Shown here: positions 18,400-27,999 of the stretch, piece after piece
How positions within the stretch are numbered: position 1 is the stretch's first letter
Layout of the letters: each line of letters starts with the position of its first letter
Assembly: GCA_048296855.1 (NCBI GenBank)
Contig: CP182631.1
From: Pseudocolwellia sp048296855
GTDB taxonomy: Bacteria > Pseudomonadota > Gammaproteobacteria > Enterobacterales > Alteromonadaceae
Reading direction: 5' to 3' (one strand)
DNA length: 64,000 nt
Made by a program: the position numbers and the translations under genes
Notes under the pieces: model-generated
Told to the model about the DNA's origin: nothing
Seen by the model: the letters and a program-made list of their open reading frames with translations, nothing else
Database searches by the model: none

Positions 18400-18628
18400 A
18401 TGGAAAACCATAATCATTCTTTAAATAATTTATTTTCACAATTAGGTTTAGCCATTACTCATAAAGGCATTGAAGAATTGGTTAAAAAACATAAGCCTTT
18501 AGCAAGCGATATTGTGCTACATCAAGCAAACTTTGGAGTGCATCACAAATCTCTTTTTACAACAATCAAAAGACGATGATGCTGATTGGGCTGAGTTAGT
18601 TGATCAACTATACGCTATGCTACGTTAG
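18400..18628 (+). pseudogene. DUF2789-family gene broken by two one-base deletions
   Basis: The ATG at 18400 follows AAGGA and starts a protein of the DUF2789 type (NHSLNNLFSQLGLAITHKGI), a family of about 75 residues of unknown role. After AFL-type residues LHQANF the frame is lost. Adding one T to the TTT at about 18543 and one T to the T run at about 18562 restores FWSASQISFLQQSKDD and then DADWAELVDQLYAMLR with a stop at 18626-18628, the complete family C-terminus. As written, an 80-codon frame ends early at 18579. Two errors in T runs could also be assembly errors. Confidence 0.75.
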
Positions 18629-18696
18629 GCATATGCAAAAATAATTAAGTCAGAAAGAACAAGTGCTATGTTAAAAATTAATGTTAAGGATAAACT

Positions 18697-19323
18697 ATGA
18701 ACACCATTAATGCCTCTTCAGGAATAATAGAATTTACACGTATATATCTCGCTATTTTTTATACGTGTGTTGCTGCTTTTTATACCATTAAAATTATACT
18801 TGCGCAGATAAAACGGCCTGTTGAATTGGTATTGCCAGGGGAGCGTTTTTGTTCAACGTGGTGGAATCACATGACGTTTCGTTTCTTTAGGCTCAGTATT
18901 TGGATGGTGTGTTTGTTCAGAGTGTTTTTTGAAGAGATAGATAATTATTTAGTCATGTTTACGTCTTTACAAACGTTACCCATTATTTTTACCGGCATTA
19001 CCTTAATGACACTTGGGTTTGCTATGACCATTGTTGTGCACAGAAGTATGGGAGATAAATGGCGTTCAGGTATTGATCTTGAAGGACCTAAACAACTTAT
19101 TACCAACGGATTTTTTAAGTATTCTCGTAATCCTATATTTTTATGTGTTGCTGTTTCTCAAATAGGGTTCTTTTTAGCTTTACCTTCTGTATTTACTTTA
19201 GTTTGTTTGATCATTGGTTTGTTGATGTTATACCGACAAATATTGTCTGAAGAAAAACACTTAACCAAGTTATTTGTAAACGAATATAAAATATATACAG
19301 CTAGCGTTAGAAGATGGTTATAG
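18697..19323 (+). CDS. Isoprenylcysteine methyltransferase-like membrane protein
   Basis: A 208-residue protein with about five membrane segments. The C-terminal part has the signature of the ICMT/phospholipid-methyltransferase-like group: NGFFKYSRNPIF near residue 137, followed by a hydrophobic stretch and EEKHLTKLFVNEYKIYTASVRRWL, the usual end of these proteins with the EE motif near residue 187. Bacterial members methylate mostly unknown substrates using S-adenosylmethionine. It is probably a single gene, 68 bases after the broken DUF2789 gene. Confidence 0.75.
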   Translation: MNTINASSGIIEFTRIYLAIFYTCVAAFYTIKIILAQIKRPVELVLPGERFCSTWWNHMTFRFFRLSIWMVCLFRVFFEEIDNYLVMFTSLQTLPIIFTGITLMTLGFAMTIVVHRSMGDKWRSGIDLEGPKQLITNGFFKYSRNPIFLCVAVSQIGFFLALPSVFTLVCLIIGLLMLYRQILSEEKHLTKLFVNEYKIYTASVRRWL

Positions 19324-19414
19324 GGGAGTTAAAATGAGGAGGAGCTATCTCACGATAGTTCCTTATCACTTACAGCAAGAATAAAATAAAAACGTCAATC
19401 AATTACGCCAACAA

Positions 19415-19810
19415 CTAAATTTTAATAAGCGAAACATCACACTTAGCATAGTTAGCCACGCCGTTGGCTGTAGAACCTATTAAAGCGTGAATACCTTTTT
19501 TAGAATGAGTGCCTAATATAATTAAATCTGCTTCTTTTTTTTCTGCTAGCTCACAAATTTGCTCATAAGGTTTACCAAACTTAACTGACACATTTTTTTT
19601 AGCTATACCTAAGGCGCTAGTAATAGATTCCATTTTAGGTAACGTTTCTTCTTTTAATTGTTTTTGGTAATCTTTAGGCAGTAAAGCGTATGGAATAACA
19701 TGAGTTACAAACAACTTAGCATTGCATAACAGTGCAAACTCTTGAGCCTTCGCAAGTACTGCTTCACCTTCTTTACTTGCTTCAATGGCGCAAATAATTG
19801 TTTTATACAT
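19415..19810 (-). CDS. Universal stress protein, UspA family
   Basis: A 131-residue single-domain UspA-fold protein. The N-terminus YKTIICAIEASKEGEAVL is typical, and the C-terminal nucleotide motif is present as LGTHSKKGIHALIGSTANGV (Gly residues about 100, 106 and 112, then Ser/Thr), which suggests an ATP-binding member. These proteins raise survival under starvation and oxidative or membrane stress. The gene stands alone with its own ribosome binding site (AAGGAT). Confidence 0.9.
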   Translation of the reverse strand: MYKTIICAIEASKEGEAVLAKAQEFALLCNAKLFVTHVIPYALLPKDYQKQLKEETLPKMESITSALGIAKKNVSVKFGKPYEQICELAEKKEADLIILGTHSKKGIHALIGSTANGVANYAKCDVSLIKI

Positions 19811-20076
19811 AGATACATCCTTAAATAGTTTATTAATGGTTCATTTTAATAACAAAACACAATTACCTTAATATTTCATATAGTCAAAACTTTAGAAAGG
19901 TAAAACTCAAAAAACTCATCATATTTTTGATCTACATCTAACCGTTTAGTGGTATGGCTAGTACTTTATTGAAAAAATTAGTGTGAGAGAAAAATAACTG
20001 TATTTAGCCACTAGATTACATCTTGATTGATCAATCAATTGCATTGAGTCATGTGATAAAAATTATTGGTAATATT

Positions 20077-20240
20077 TAATCTGAACTCGGCTTAACAAAC
20101 GCTTCTCTAGCAGGTGTTTTTCCTAAATTCTGCGTTAAATTTATCTTGAATTAATAAAAACTAGCAAGCTAGGGGCTCAATAAAACTATTTTTTCTTATA
20201 TTTCAATTTATTAAGTATCTCTTAAACCGAGTTCAGGTTA
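20077..20240. repeat. 164-bp MITE with 19-bp terminal inverted repeats
   Basis: The left end TAATCTGAACTCGGCTTAA (20077-20095) and right end TTAAACCGAGTTCAGGTTA (20222-20240) are inverted copies matching at 17 of 19 positions. There is no coding frame inside. Solo ends of the same family are at 1275-1293 and 42129-42147. It lies in a 600-base gap between the UspA gene and a small lipoprotein gene; the rest of the gap shows nothing recognisable. Confidence 0.75.
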
Positions 20241-20416
20241 TTTAGCTAAAGTTTTATATTTTTTAGACCATATAGTGATTATTTTATTTAATGTATTGAA
20301 TTTATAGTTTTCTCTGGTAAGTTGGTGGCTGTGGAAGTGGGCGTTGTTACTGATATATCTATAGAATGATGTTAGGTGCTATACGCTTGAATTATTTGAG
20401 GTCGATGGAGTAAGTT

Positions 20417-20659
20417 ATGTTAAAAGGAGTTGTGACTTTTTTAATATTGATTTTTTCAATATACGGTTGTTCGTCATATTCAGAGTTGAAAAAAAGTTCG
20501 GCTAATCACACCAAGTCAGGTGATTATTATGAATCTATTGGTCAACCTGAAGCAGCAAGAGAGGAACGTCAATTAGCACGAAAAGATCGTAAAAATGCAC
20601 TAAAGCTTGAGGCTGTGTTAGCTGAAGTTATTAATAATAAAGATAAAATAAAAAATTAA
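20417..20659 (+). CDS. Small lipoprotein
   Basis: An 80-residue protein with a signal peptide and lipobox (FSIYGCSS, Cys 18), so it is probably anchored in a membrane facing the periplasm. The mature part is a charged, alanine- and lysine-rich helix (AAREERQLARKDRKNALKLEAVL) that may form a coiled coil. I do not recognise the family. It starts with ATG and stands alone; a hairpin shared with the converging ThuA-like gene follows. Confidence 0.65.
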   Translation: MLKGVVTFLILIFSIYGCSSYSELKKSSANHTKSGDYYESIGQPEAAREERQLARKDRKNALKLEAVLAEVINNKDKIKN

Positions 20660-20679
20660 AAACGTCTAAGAAATGAAAC

Positions 20680-20708
20680 AAGGACAATGGCCATAATGAC
20701 TTGTCCTT
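20680..20708. terminator. Bidirectional hairpin
   Basis: AAGGACAA (20680-20687) pairs with TTGTCCTT (20701-20708) between the converging lipoprotein and ThuA-like genes. The stem is short (8 bp) and has only short T stretches on either side. Confidence 0.5.
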
Positions 20709-20719
20709 ATTTACTTACC

Positions 20720-21535
20720 TTACTTCAAAATCCCTTTCCCTGTTGCAGCCCAATATATTCCGCCGTATACATGGTGCTTAAAACCTCGGTTACTGTGTAC
20801 AGCGTCTAAATGTCCTAACGACGTATAAAACGAGCGGCCACCATCAAAGTTTTGATACCAAGCAATAGGATGAAATTCTCCCATACCATCGCCTGTTTGG
20901 TTATTGCCCCAGTCTGAATGTGTGTCGTAGGTGCTTTCGTCAACCTTTAATAAGTAGTTTAGATTTTTACTTTTTTCAGGACTAAAGTCATACCATTCAT
21001 CCGTCCATAAAATGTTGTTAGGTATACGGTTCATACCAGGAAACGAAGTGTTTACTACTTGCATTCTCGCTGTTTGAACAACAGGATGAATAATAAAACT
21101 TCTACCCACTAATTTTTGAAACCATGGCCAATCAGCTTCAGTGTCAGACGCACTATGAATACCAACAAAACCTTTACCAGCTTGTATGTAACGCTTAAAC
21201 GCGGCTTGTTGTTCTTCGTTCAGAATATCTCCGGTTGTCATCATAAAAATAACCACATCAATATCGGCTAAAAACTTATCGTTAAAGTGCGAGGCGTCTT
21301 CATGCCATACCATATTAAAATCATGTTCCTCGGCTAACGCCTTAATGTTAGCCACACCTGCAGGTATCGATTTATGGTGCCAACCTGCTGTTTTAGTAAA
21401 TAACAGCACGTTAAATTGCTGAGAAAATGTTACGCACGAGCAAAGGCTAAAGCATATAAATAGCATTATTTTAAATTGAGTTTTTACAAAATTCGATGGC
21501 ATTGTTTTTATCCCCATGTCTTTTTTATTTCGCAA
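20720..21535 (-). CDS. Secreted ThuA-like protein
   Basis: A 271-residue protein with an N-terminal signal peptide (KIMLFICFSLCSCVTFSQ) and a ThuA-like domain of the type-1 glutamine amidotransferase fold. Diagnostic parts are LLFTKTAGWHHKSIPAG at the start, GFVGIHSASDTEADWPWF near residue 140, and SLGHLDAVHSNRGFKHHVYGGIYWA at the end. ThuA-like proteins are linked to sugar catabolism, and many secreted ones have no known activity. The start could be the ATG at 21535, 21517 or 21502. It is divergent from a Gfo/Idh dehydrogenase gene, a common pairing. Confidence 0.8.
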   Translation of the reverse strand: MRNKKDMGIKTMPSNFVKTQFKIMLFICFSLCSCVTFSQQFNVLLFTKTAGWHHKSIPAGVANIKALAEEHDFNMVWHEDASHFNDKFLADIDVVIFMMTTGDILNEEQQAAFKRYIQAGKGFVGIHSASDTEADWPWFQKLVGRSFIIHPVVQTARMQVVNTSFPGMNRIPNNILWTDEWYDFSPEKSKNLNYLLKVDESTYDTHSDWGNNQTGDGMGEFHPIAWYQNFDGGRSFYTSLGHLDAVHSNRGFKHHVYGGIYWAATGKGILK

Positions 21536-21552
21536 TAAATGTTATAGTTAAT

Positions 21553-21583
21553 TTGACAATAACATAAAGATAGCATGACAATG
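21553..21583. promoter_or_regulatory. Repeated TGACAAT half-sites in a divergent promoter
   Basis: TGACAAT occurs twice, 24 bases apart, between the ThuA-like gene and the Gfo/Idh gene. The same half-site forms a palindrome before the TonB-dependent receptor (57077-57093). This suggests a shared regulator, but seven-base half-sites in AT-rich DNA can arise by chance. Confidence 0.3.
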
Positions 21584-21684
21584 TCGATAAGTCATATTGA
21601 AAACCATAAAAGATTTTTAAGGCAATTGCTTATAAATGATGAGTTATTGGCTTTTTTCGTATTAGGTTTAGAGGAATTAAAGTA

Positions 21685-22653
21685 ATGCAAATCAATAAAA
21701 TACGTTGGGGAATTATTAGCACAGGGACAATTGCAGGGCAGTTTTGTGCAGATATGTCGTTTGTCAATAACGGTGAGCTAGTTGCTGTAGGCGCAAGAAA
21801 TATAGAAAACGCACGTAGTTTTGCTGATAAATACAATATCACTAATGCTTATGAAGGTTATCAGTCGGTTTATGATGATCCTAACGTTGATATTGTTTAC
21901 GTAGCAACGCCTCATAATTTTCATTTTGAGAATGTTCGCGATGCGTTAATGGCTGGAAAACATGTAGTGTGTGAAAAGCCTATTACAGTCAGCCCTGAAG
22001 AAAGTAAGCAATTATTTGAACTAGCTAAAGAGAAAAAGCTGTTTTTAATGGAAGCCATGTGGACTTTCTTTTTACCGGCGATAATACAAGCTAAGCAATG
22101 GGTAGAAGAAGGGCGTATTGGTAAAATTAAACAGATAAAGGCTGATTTTGGTTACCCAATGCCTTATCAACTAGAGTCGCGCGTATACCGTGAAGATCTA
22201 GCCGGTGGTTGTTTGTTAGATATGGGGATTTACCCACTAGCTATTTCAACATTCTTTACCGAAAAAACCATTGAAAACGTTTATGTAAAACCTCAATTTG
22301 CTCCAAATGGTGTTGAAGACGATCTGATCATTTTAGCTGAATCTGGCGATGTTCATTTAACACTAGGCACCTCATTTCAATGCAAACTTCATAACTGGGC
22401 AGTCATTATTGGTGAACAAGGTTCAATTGTTATTCCAGATTTTTGGAGAGCTAGCAGTTGTGAGCTTTATCATTCAGACGATTTAGTAGATAGCTTTAAA
22501 GACAATCGTACAAACCAAGGTTTGAATTACGAAGCCCAAGCTGCAGGCGAAGCTGTGTTAGCTAAAAAGCTAGAACACGAACAAATGCCACATGCGGTAA
22601 GCCAAGAACTACAAGTGCAATTAGAGCGAGTTAAAAGTAAATACAAAAACTAA
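21685..22653 (+). CDS. Gfo/Idh/MocA-family sugar dehydrogenase
   Basis: A 322-residue cytoplasmic NAD(P)-dependent oxidoreductase. The Rossmann motif is IISTGTIAGQF (about residues 9-19), and the conserved CEKPITV lies near residue 91 with the catalytic Lys. The C-terminal half is the usual alpha/beta domain, with GGCLLDMGIYPLAIS near residue 173. Some members oxidise D-xylose to xylonolactone. It is followed by a sugar/H+ symporter and an exported GH43. No other xylose dehydrogenase is visible in the window, so this is a candidate for the first step of the oxidative route. That role is inference. Confidence 0.85.
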   Translation: MQINKIRWGIISTGTIAGQFCADMSFVNNGELVAVGARNIENARSFADKYNITNAYEGYQSVYDDPNVDIVYVATPHNFHFENVRDALMAGKHVVCEKPITVSPEESKQLFELAKEKKLFLMEAMWTFFLPAIIQAKQWVEEGRIGKIKQIKADFGYPMPYQLESRVYREDLAGGCLLDMGIYPLAISTFFTEKTIENVYVKPQFAPNGVEDDLIILAESGDVHLTLGTSFQCKLHNWAVIIGEQGSIVIPDFWRASSCELYHSDDLVDSFKDNRTNQGLNYEAQAAGEAVLAKKLEHEQMPHAVSQELQVQLERVKSKYKN

Positions 22654-22736
22654 TAGCGACATTATTTATAACAATAAGCTGGTTTATAAAACCCGCTAAA
22701 TAAGTAAGAAGATCAATAAAAGATCGGGGAATTTAG

Positions 22737-24191
22737 ATGAAAAATAATAATGATAATACCGTCCCAGTTGATGGAGCTGTTCAACTAGAGCCATCAATGA
22801 AAGAGAACAAAGGTTTTATATTTTTAATATGTGTTGTTGCTACCATCGGAGGTTTCTTATTTGGTTTCGACAGTGGTGTTATCAATGGCACCGTTGACGG
22901 ATTAAAAGCCGCGTTTAATTCAGACAGCGTCGCGACTGGTTTTAACGTAGCAAGTATGTTGTTGGGTTGTGCAATTGGTGCCTTTATGGCGGGTAGCTTA
23001 GCTGATAAATTAGGTCGTAAAACTATCCTTATTATTACAGCGGTATTATTTATTGTAAGTGCCTACGGTTCAGGTATTTCTGTTACCTCATTCGAATTTG
23101 TTATTTACCGTATTATTGGTGGTTTCGCGGTAGGTGCAGCTTCTGTTTTAGCTCCAGCTTACATCAGTGAAATAGCACCTGCTAAATATCGCGGTACGCT
23201 TTCATCTATTCAACAAGTGGCTATTATTTCAGGCTTGTTTTCAGCCTTTGTAAGTAACTATTATTTAGCTGATATTGCCGGTGTTTCAACCGCTATTTTG
23301 TGGATGGATTTTGAAGCATGGCGCTGGATGTTTTGGATTGAATTAATTCCTGCCTTTGTTTTTTTATTAGCCTTATTTTTTATACCTGAAAGCCCTCGGT
23401 TTTTAGTATTAAAACAACGTAATGAGTCAGCCTTAAACGTGTTAAAGCGTTTATATGGCGACGATTACGCACAAGGTAAATTAACTGAAATTGAAAACTC
23501 TTTTGCGCAAGACAAACACGAACCTAAATTTACCGACTTATTAAATAAAAAAACCGGTGGAGTGCGTAAAGTTGTGTGGGTGGGGCTAGGTTTAGCTACA
23601 TTGCAGCAATTAGTAGGTATTAACATTGTTTTTTATTACGGTGCCGTACTTTGGCAAGCGGTTGGTTTTTCAGAGTCAGACGCGTTATTAATTAATATTT
23701 TAAGTGGTGGTGTAAGTATAGCTGCCTGTTTATTGGTTATGTATTACATTGATAAAGTAGGCAGAAAACCTTTATTAATGCTGGGCTCAATCGGAATGAC
23801 CATCACGTTATCAATTCTCGTTATTTCATTTATGTCGGCGGATATTGATGAGTCTGGCGATTTAATTTTAGGTTCAATGGGTGTTGTTGCGTTAATTTCA
23901 GCTAATGCTTACGTATTCTTCTTTAATTTGTCTTGGGGCCCTGTAATGTGGGTGTTATTAGGTGAAATGTTCCCTAACCAAGTTCGTGGGTTAGGTTTAG
24001 CGGTAAGTGGTTTTACACAATGGACAGCAAACTTTGCTATCACCATGATGTTTCCTATTATGCTGGCTTCCATTGGCTTAGCTGCAACGTATAGCTTTTA
24101 TGCCTTATGTGCAGGGCTTTCAATCATCTTTGTTCTTAAATTTGTAAGCGAAACTAAAGGTAAAGAGTTAGAGCAGATGGACGGTCTGTAA
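22737..24191 (+). CDS. Sugar/H+ symporter, MFS sugar-porter family (XylE-like)
   Basis: A 484-residue inner-membrane protein with twelve hydrophobic segments. Sugar-porter motifs are visible: GFLFGFDSGVINGT in helix 1, DKLGRKT after helix 2, APAYISEIAPAKYRG near residue 140, PESPRFL near residue 219, and QQLVGINIVFYYG in helix 7. These match the XylE/GalP/GLUT group that imports monosaccharides with protons. The central insertion is of normal length. It lies between the dehydrogenase and an exported GH43, all on the plus strand, so uptake of a released pentose is likely. Confidence 0.9.
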   Translation: MKNNNDNTVPVDGAVQLEPSMKENKGFIFLICVVATIGGFLFGFDSGVINGTVDGLKAAFNSDSVATGFNVASMLLGCAIGAFMAGSLADKLGRKTILIITAVLFIVSAYGSGISVTSFEFVIYRIIGGFAVGAASVLAPAYISEIAPAKYRGTLSSIQQVAIISGLFSAFVSNYYLADIAGVSTAILWMDFEAWRWMFWIELIPAFVFLLALFFIPESPRFLVLKQRNESALNVLKRLYGDDYAQGKLTEIENSFAQDKHEPKFTDLLNKKTGGVRKVVWVGLGLATLQQLVGINIVFYYGAVLWQAVGFSESDALLINILSGGVSIAACLLVMYYIDKVGRKPLLMLGSIGMTITLSILVISFMSADIDESGDLILGSMGVVALISANAYVFFFNLSWGPVMWVLLGEMFPNQVRGLGLAVSGFTQWTANFAITMMFPIMLASIGLAATYSFYALCAGLSIIFVLKFVSETKGKELEQMDGL

Positions 24192-24324
24192 TGCTTATTT
24201 TAAACCCGAAGATTACACCTTAATAAAACAAACATTTACATCAGGTTATTAATCCAGTTAACGCGATATAGAATAAGTCATTTTATATCCGTTAACCCTA
24301 CCTGAATACCCAACGGATAATCTT

Positions 24325-25464
24325 ATGAAACAATCAAAACAAAAGTCTTATAAACAAGTGATATCTAAAAGTGTATTACTCACCAGTTTAACCCTTGCTA
24401 TGAGCATGAATGTTAATGCAGCAAGTGGCAAACCTGAAGCTGAACCAGAACAGCCACAAGTTAAAAACCCTGAACGTTTCCCACAAAAACCATTAATTAC
24501 CCATATGTTTACGGCTGATCCATCTGCCCATGTATTTAATGGCAAGTTATATATTTATCCGTCTCACGATATAGAAAGTGGCGTAGTGAGAAACTCGTCA
24601 GGCGGGCATTTTGATATGCGCGATTATCACGTGTTTTCAATAGATGAAGTTACTGAAAATACAAAAGTTGTTGATCATGGCCAAGCTTTACATGTTAACC
24701 AAGTACCATGGGCAACTAAACAAATGTGGGCACCGGATGCAGCAGAAAAAGACGATAAGTATTACTTATATTTTCCTGCAAAAGACAAAGACGATATTTT
24801 CAGAATAGGTGTTGCCAGTGCAAACACACCAACAGGACCTTTTGTAGCTGAAGCTGAACCTATTAAAGGGACTTACAGTATTGACCCGTCGGTATTTCAA
24901 GACGACGACGGATCATACTACCTGTATGTTGGCGGCATAATGGGTGGACAATTACAAAGATGGCAAACAGGAAGCTACATAGAAGAAGATAAATACCCGG
25001 CTGATAACGAACCTGTTTACATGCCAAAAATAGCTAAACTCAATGCTGATATGAAAAGCTTAGCGCAACCATTACAAGACGTAATATTACAAGACGAAAA
25101 CGGAAAACCTATTCTACAAGGCGACTTCGACCGCAAGTTTTTTGAAGCCGCTTGGGTGCATAAAATTAAAGACACATACTACTTTAGCTATTCAACAGGC
25201 CATTCTCGTTTTATTCAATACGGCACATCAAAAAGCCCGTACGGACCTTTTACATGGAAAGGCAAAGTACTAGAACCGGTTTTAGGTTGGACAAACCATC
25301 ACTCAATTGCAGAGTTTAATGGTAAGTGGTATTTGTTTTTCCACGACAGTTCGTTAAGTGGTGGAAAAACCCATTTACGCAGCATAAAAATGGTAGAACT
25401 AATACATAACGAAAACGGCACAATTGAAACGGTTGATGCTTATTTTGGTGAGTTAGATAAATAA
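24325..25464 (+). CDS. Exported GH43 glycoside hydrolase
   Basis: A 379-residue protein with a signal peptide (cleavage probably after SMNVNA, about residue 32) and a GH43 five-bladed propeller. The three catalytic acids are visible: Asp in HMFTADPSAH (about 63), Asp in GTYSIDPSVF (about 189) and Glu in FFEAAWVHK (about 275). GH43 enzymes of this subgroup remove xylose or arabinose from xylan fragments. Over the catalytic domain it closely resembles the gene at 55773-56837, which lacks a signal peptide. A hairpin terminator follows. Confidence 0.9.
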   Translation: MKQSKQKSYKQVISKSVLLTSLTLAMSMNVNAASGKPEAEPEQPQVKNPERFPQKPLITHMFTADPSAHVFNGKLYIYPSHDIESGVVRNSSGGHFDMRDYHVFSIDEVTENTKVVDHGQALHVNQVPWATKQMWAPDAAEKDDKYYLYFPAKDKDDIFRIGVASANTPTGPFVAEAEPIKGTYSIDPSVFQDDDGSYYLYVGGIMGGQLQRWQTGSYIEEDKYPADNEPVYMPKIAKLNADMKSLAQPLQDVILQDENGKPILQGDFDRKFFEAAWVHKIKDTYYFSYSTGHSRFIQYGTSKSPYGPFTWKGKVLEPVLGWTNHHSIAEFNGKWYLFFHDSSLSGGKTHLRSIKMVELIHNENGTIETVDAYFGELDK

Positions 25465-25550
25465 CCTAACGCAAGTTACCTACGAGAAAATTTGAAAAAT
25501 TTCACTGTAAATCTTAACTAACACAGGACAGGTTGCACCAAAATAACACT

Positions 25551-25580
25551 CGCACCATTTTGATGACTTATAATGGTGCG
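25551..25580 (+). terminator. Hairpin after the exported GH43
   Basis: CGCACCATT (25551-25559) pairs with AATGGTGCG (25572-25580), followed by TTGTTTGCTTTCTTTC. It lies about 90 bases after the GH43 stop. The remainder of the 360-base gap before the chemoreceptor shows nothing else recognisable. Confidence 0.65.
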
Positions 25581-25824
25581 TTGTTTGCTTTCTTTCTAAG
25601 CTTCTTTTTTAACAATCTATAAATACAATAAATTACAGTTGATAAATGTTGGCTGTAGGCACTATTTATACTGGTTTTGTATTTATACATTTATTTGTAT
25701 TTATTTTAATTTTCTCTTAATTTAATTAGGCATTATTTTTGCTTTCTAAAGCTCAACTTAAACCCTTTTAATTTAGTTAAGTGCGGCTATAGCACTGGCA
25801 ATTTCGAGATAAGAGAGCAGTAGT

Positions 25825-27972
25825 ATGCAGTTGAAAAGTCACTTAATGCAGTTAACTGATAAAGAACGTCATTGGTTACCTTTTTTTGGGAGTAACGGTA
25901 AGCTTTCTTTAGGTTGGTCGTGTTTTGTGAACAAAAGTACTTATTCAATTGTTGAACAAACATTTGAGGGTATTGCTTCAACTCGCGTTAAGTTGCTTCA
26001 AATGTGGGCAGAAAATCAATGGGATCATTTAAGCTCTTTAAATAATTTGATCGATGTTCAGCATTTAGAAACTAACAAATCTTTACTGCAACAAAAACTC
26101 TCGTCTTCCCCCGACTTTTCAGAAATATTTATTTTAGATGCGCAATCTAACGTTGTTACTAGTACCTACTTGAATCGTGTTGGACAAATTCATAATCAAA
26201 CTAAAGCGATAGCACAAGTCAGTAAAGGTCGGTTCTTGCATGGTCCTTATGTTGATCCTATTACCTTAGAAATAGGAGCTTCTAGCTCTAAATTTCATGA
26301 TGAAGTTACTTTAATGTTTTATTTACCTATAACTGAGCAAGGTAAGGTTGTAGGTATTCTTGGTGCACGTGTACCTAACGATGTGTTGGGTGATTTAATT
26401 CAGCGAGAAGCTGGGCATATCTATCCTGAGTCAGGCGATAATTATTTATTTATGGTTGATTCAGTTTTTGATCGTAGTATTGAACAGGGTACTGCGTTAT
26501 CACGATCTCGTTTTGAAGATAATACCTTTAGCCATGGCGAAAACTTAAAGTCTGGCATTAATACAGGGTTTGGTACTGTTAAAATAAAGCGGCATACAGA
26601 GTTTGAAATTAGATTTACAGATCCTGCCTCTAAACAACTGCATCCAGGGGTAAGAGAAACAATTAAAAATGGTGAAAACTTATTTGTTATCTATCCTGGT
26701 TATTCAGATTATCGACATATCCCTGTTATTGGTAAAGGACTGACTTTTAAACTACCGGGTTCGTTAGATACTTGGGGAATGATGTGTGAAGGCGATTTAG
26801 AAGAAGTTTATCGTAGGCGCTCAATCAATTTAAGTTTGATGAAGCTATATTTTATAATGGTTACTAGCATTGTTGCCATTCACAGTTGTTTACTTGCTTA
26901 TACCGACTTACCTACATTATTAGTGAATGCTATTACGGGAGTAACTACGTTATTTAGCTGTTTTATATTTTCAATGTTTGGCACCAATAAAGTGTCTAAC
27001 CGCTTAAAAGGTATGACCAAAGTTTTGAGAACCATTGCTGAAGGGGAAGGTAATTTAACTCAGCGATTAGATCCTGACAAAATAAAACACGATGAAACGG
27101 GCGATATGAGCCGTTGGATAAATAGTTTTATTGATAATTTAGACGGCATTGTCGGGCAGGTTATTAATGCATCAAATAATGTTAAAGACACGAATGAACA
27201 GATGTTGGATAGAAATGAAGAAGCCCACAATAGTTCACATCAAGTGTATGAATCAATGTTACATATGCAAAGTTTAATTGAGCGTCAACGCGAGGTGATT
27301 TTAGAAGCTTCAAACACTGCTGAAAATATGAAATCCAGTATGGCTAATGTTGTACAAAAAGCTAAAAAAGACTATGAAGATGCCCGTTCAGGTACCCATG
27401 CTATAAGAGATATTGTTGAAACAACGGCGAATTCGGTTCAGTCGATTGATGCAAGAATGAGTGAGATTGGTAGTATTATTAATGTGATCACGGGTATTAC
27501 TAATCAAACCAATTTACTAGCGCTTAATGCAGCGATTGAAGCGGCAAGAGCAGGTAAACATGGTAGAGGTTTTTCTGTTGTTGCTGATGAAGTGCGTGGT
27601 TTGGCTGGGCGAACTGCTGAAGCTGCTCAAGATATAAAGCATATGATTGAAGGTCTGCAAGAAGAAACTAAAACGGCAGTGAACTTTATGGAGTGTGGCG
27701 TTAAAGATGTGGATCAAAGTTTAAAATTAACAGAGGCCGCTTCAAATGAAAATCAAGAGCTACATTCTATCGTAGAAAATATGTTTGATACGATAAATAT
27801 TATTGAACAAAACAGTGCTAAAAATGGTGAAACCGCCCGAACGGTTACTGAAGTTACACAACGAATGGAAAGATCAATATCAGAACTAGCGGCTAGTTCA
27901 AATATGGTAGATATCACCGCAAATAAATTACAACAGCTTGTGGGTATTTTTAAAGTAAGTAATAAGCGATAG
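25825..27972 (+). CDS. Methyl-accepting chemotaxis protein with unusual topology
   Basis: A 715-residue chemoreceptor. The signalling tip is intact (TNQTNLLALNAAIEAARAG, then FSVVADEVRGLA, residues about 560-600), with a HAMP-like segment near 395-445 (LRTIAEGEGNLTQRLD). The N-terminal 320 residues resemble a Cache/PDC-type sensor. No membrane segment precedes the sensor. Instead two lie together after it (about 338-360 and 363-386). The sensor may therefore be cytoplasmic, unless the N-terminus is mis-set. The gene lies directly after the GH43 locus, so a role in sensing plant-wall sugars is possible. Confidence 0.82.
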   Translation: MQLKSHLMQLTDKERHWLPFFGSNGKLSLGWSCFVNKSTYSIVEQTFEGIASTRVKLLQMWAENQWDHLSSLNNLIDVQHLETNKSLLQQKLSSSPDFSEIFILDAQSNVVTSTYLNRVGQIHNQTKAIAQVSKGRFLHGPYVDPITLEIGASSSKFHDEVTLMFYLPITEQGKVVGILGARVPNDVLGDLIQREAGHIYPESGDNYLFMVDSVFDRSIEQGTALSRSRFEDNTFSHGENLKSGINTGFGTVKIKRHTEFEIRFTDPASKQLHPGVRETIKNGENLFVIYPGYSDYRHIPVIGKGLTFKLPGSLDTWGMMCEGDLEEVYRRRSINLSLMKLYFIMVTSIVAIHSCLLAYTDLPTLLVNAITGVTTLFSCFIFSMFGTNKVSNRLKGMTKVLRTIAEGEGNLTQRLDPDKIKHDETGDMSRWINSFIDNLDGIVGQVINASNNVKDTNEQMLDRNEEAHNSSHQVYESMLHMQSLIERQREVILEASNTAENMKSSMANVVQKAKKDYEDARSGTHAIRDIVETTANSVQSIDARMSEIGSIINVITGITNQTNLLALNAAIEAARAGKHGRGFSVVADEVRGLAGRTAEAAQDIKHMIEGLQEETKTAVNFMECGVKDVDQSLKLTEAASNENQELHSIVENMFDTINIIEQNSAKNGETARTVTEVTQRMERSISELAASSNMVDITANKLQQLVGIFKVSNKR

Positions 27973-27999
27973 AGCTATTTTTAAACGTAATTATCGACA

